A stretch of DNA of 5,746 bases from Casp-actino8 sp965659595. GTDB taxonomy: Bacteria > Actinomycetota > Acidimicrobiia > Acidimicrobiales > Ilumatobacteraceae. Shown in pieces: positions 5,412 through 5,746 of the stretch (the stretch's first letter is position 1; each line of letters starts with the position of its first letter). Below the pieces are notes generated by a model. The model had not been told where the DNA came from. It worked only from the letters and a program-made list of their open reading frames with translations, and did no database searches. The DNA is taken from NCBI GenBank assembly GCA_965659595.1, contig CBFHWN010000109.1:1-5746 (forward strand). The letters are read 5' to 3'. Made by a program: the position numbers and the translations under genes.

Positions 5412-5746
5412 TAGAATGCACTCGCGTCGTAGTAGGTTCCGTCGGCCTGTAGCACGCAGACTTCCGGGAATAGACGCTCATCAATCTGCGTATACGGCGA
5501 GTCGTCGTCATTGGAAACAGAAACGCACCGACGCACCGAATCACGTGGCCGCCAACGACTCGGTTGACGGTGTTGATGTATCGAGGATTCTCCACCGAAT
5601 TGAGCAGTTCCGACACATCGCCGTAGACGACTCGGATCGAGGTATCGCCGACATTCGGAATATCGGTTGCCGGATCTGGAACCGACAGTGCGTCGCCGTC
5701 CACCGACGCTTGAACAAATGACGGGCTTACCTCGTTTGTTGGGTCG
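5411..5746 (-). CDS. Unrecognised head-region protein, 3' end only, frame broken by 8-bp duplication
   Basis: Only the end of the gene is in the window. From the right edge one frame reads VPDPATDIPNVGDTSIRVVY, then GDVSELLNSVENPRYINTVN and GGHVIRC. A second frame, offset by -1, then continues naturally as VSVSNDDDSPYTQIDERLF and PEVCVLQADGTYYDASAF to TAA 5413-5411. The switch coincides with a perfect 8-bp tandem duplication; removing one copy joins the frames without other change. As assembled, the first frame would run on into the connector gene to a stop at 5338, losing the last 37 native residues. I do not recognise the family. Its place immediately before the connector is where the major capsid protein or a small head protein usually lies, but no HK97-fold motif is visible in this fragment. 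It shares one base with the connector start. Confidence 0.65.
   Translation of the reverse strand, partial: RPNKRGKPVICSSVGGRRRTVGSRSGNRYSECRRYLDPSRLRRCVGTAQFGGESSIHQHRQPSRWRPRDSVRRCVSVSNDDDSPYTQIDERLFPEVCVLQADGTYYDASAF
5523..5538. repeat. 8-bp perfect tandem duplication causing a frameshift
   Basis: The plus strand reads acgcaccg twice in succession (5523-5530 and 5531-5538). Removing one copy makes the gene read ATT CGG TGC GTT TCT GTT TCC and restores one continuous frame to its stop at 5411. It is either a real slippage mutation, a strain variant or an assembly error. Confidence 0.85.

Noticed and set aside
1..5746. Many gatc, tcga and cgatcg words, suggesting a HIP1-like repeated motif.
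   Set aside because: I found no exact GCGATCGC and no regular spacing; the words fit general base composition and codon preference.

Overview
The window is a compact structural gene module of a tailed phage or prophage with a long, probably non-contractile (siphovirus-like) tail. All genes lie on the minus strand, so they are read from the right edge to the left edge. The order is typical of HK97/lambda-like head-to-tail regions: end of an unrecognised head-region gene, head-tail connector, head closure (stopper) protein, HK97 gp10-like tail protein, tail terminator, two paralogous tail-tube-like proteins, an unrecognised 85-residue protein, tail assembly chaperones made by -1 frameshifting, a short tape measure protein, and the start of a further tail protein cut by the left edge. 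There is no RNA gene, CRISPR array, insertion sequence, integrase or lysis gene, and no visible promoter or terminator. The DNA is moderately GC-rich. The host cannot be named from the sequence, and a gene transfer agent or defective prophage cannot be excluded. The run of 23 N shows a draft scaffold, for example from a metagenome.

Head-tail junction (about 3357-5746). The partial gene at the right edge is disrupted by an 8-bp tandem duplication. It overlaps the connector start by one base (TAATG). The connector, stopper, gp10-like and terminator genes then overlap one another by 1-4 bases (ATGA, TGATG, GTGA), as expected for a translationally coupled operon.

Tail tube and assembly (about 1593-3344). 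Two neighbouring genes encode clearly homologous tube-like proteins, a tandem duplication. An unrecognised small gene follows. The chaperone gene contains the N-run and, after it, a GGGAAAG heptamer in the correct phase for -1 frameshifting. Reading through this site gives a G-type product of about 136 residues and a GT-type fusion of about 194. The protein frame is continuous only if the real gap length is a multiple of 3, so the 23 N are probably not the true length.

Tape measure and distal tail (1-1600). A 378-residue protein with a hydrophobic segment and a long coiled coil is the probable tape measure protein; it would specify a short tail. A TTG-initiated gene follows and runs off the left edge.

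The module itself is conventional. The points most worth checking are the frameshift site next to the mis-sized gap, the 8-bp duplication that breaks the right-edge gene, the duplicated tube gene, and the extra domain in the connector.
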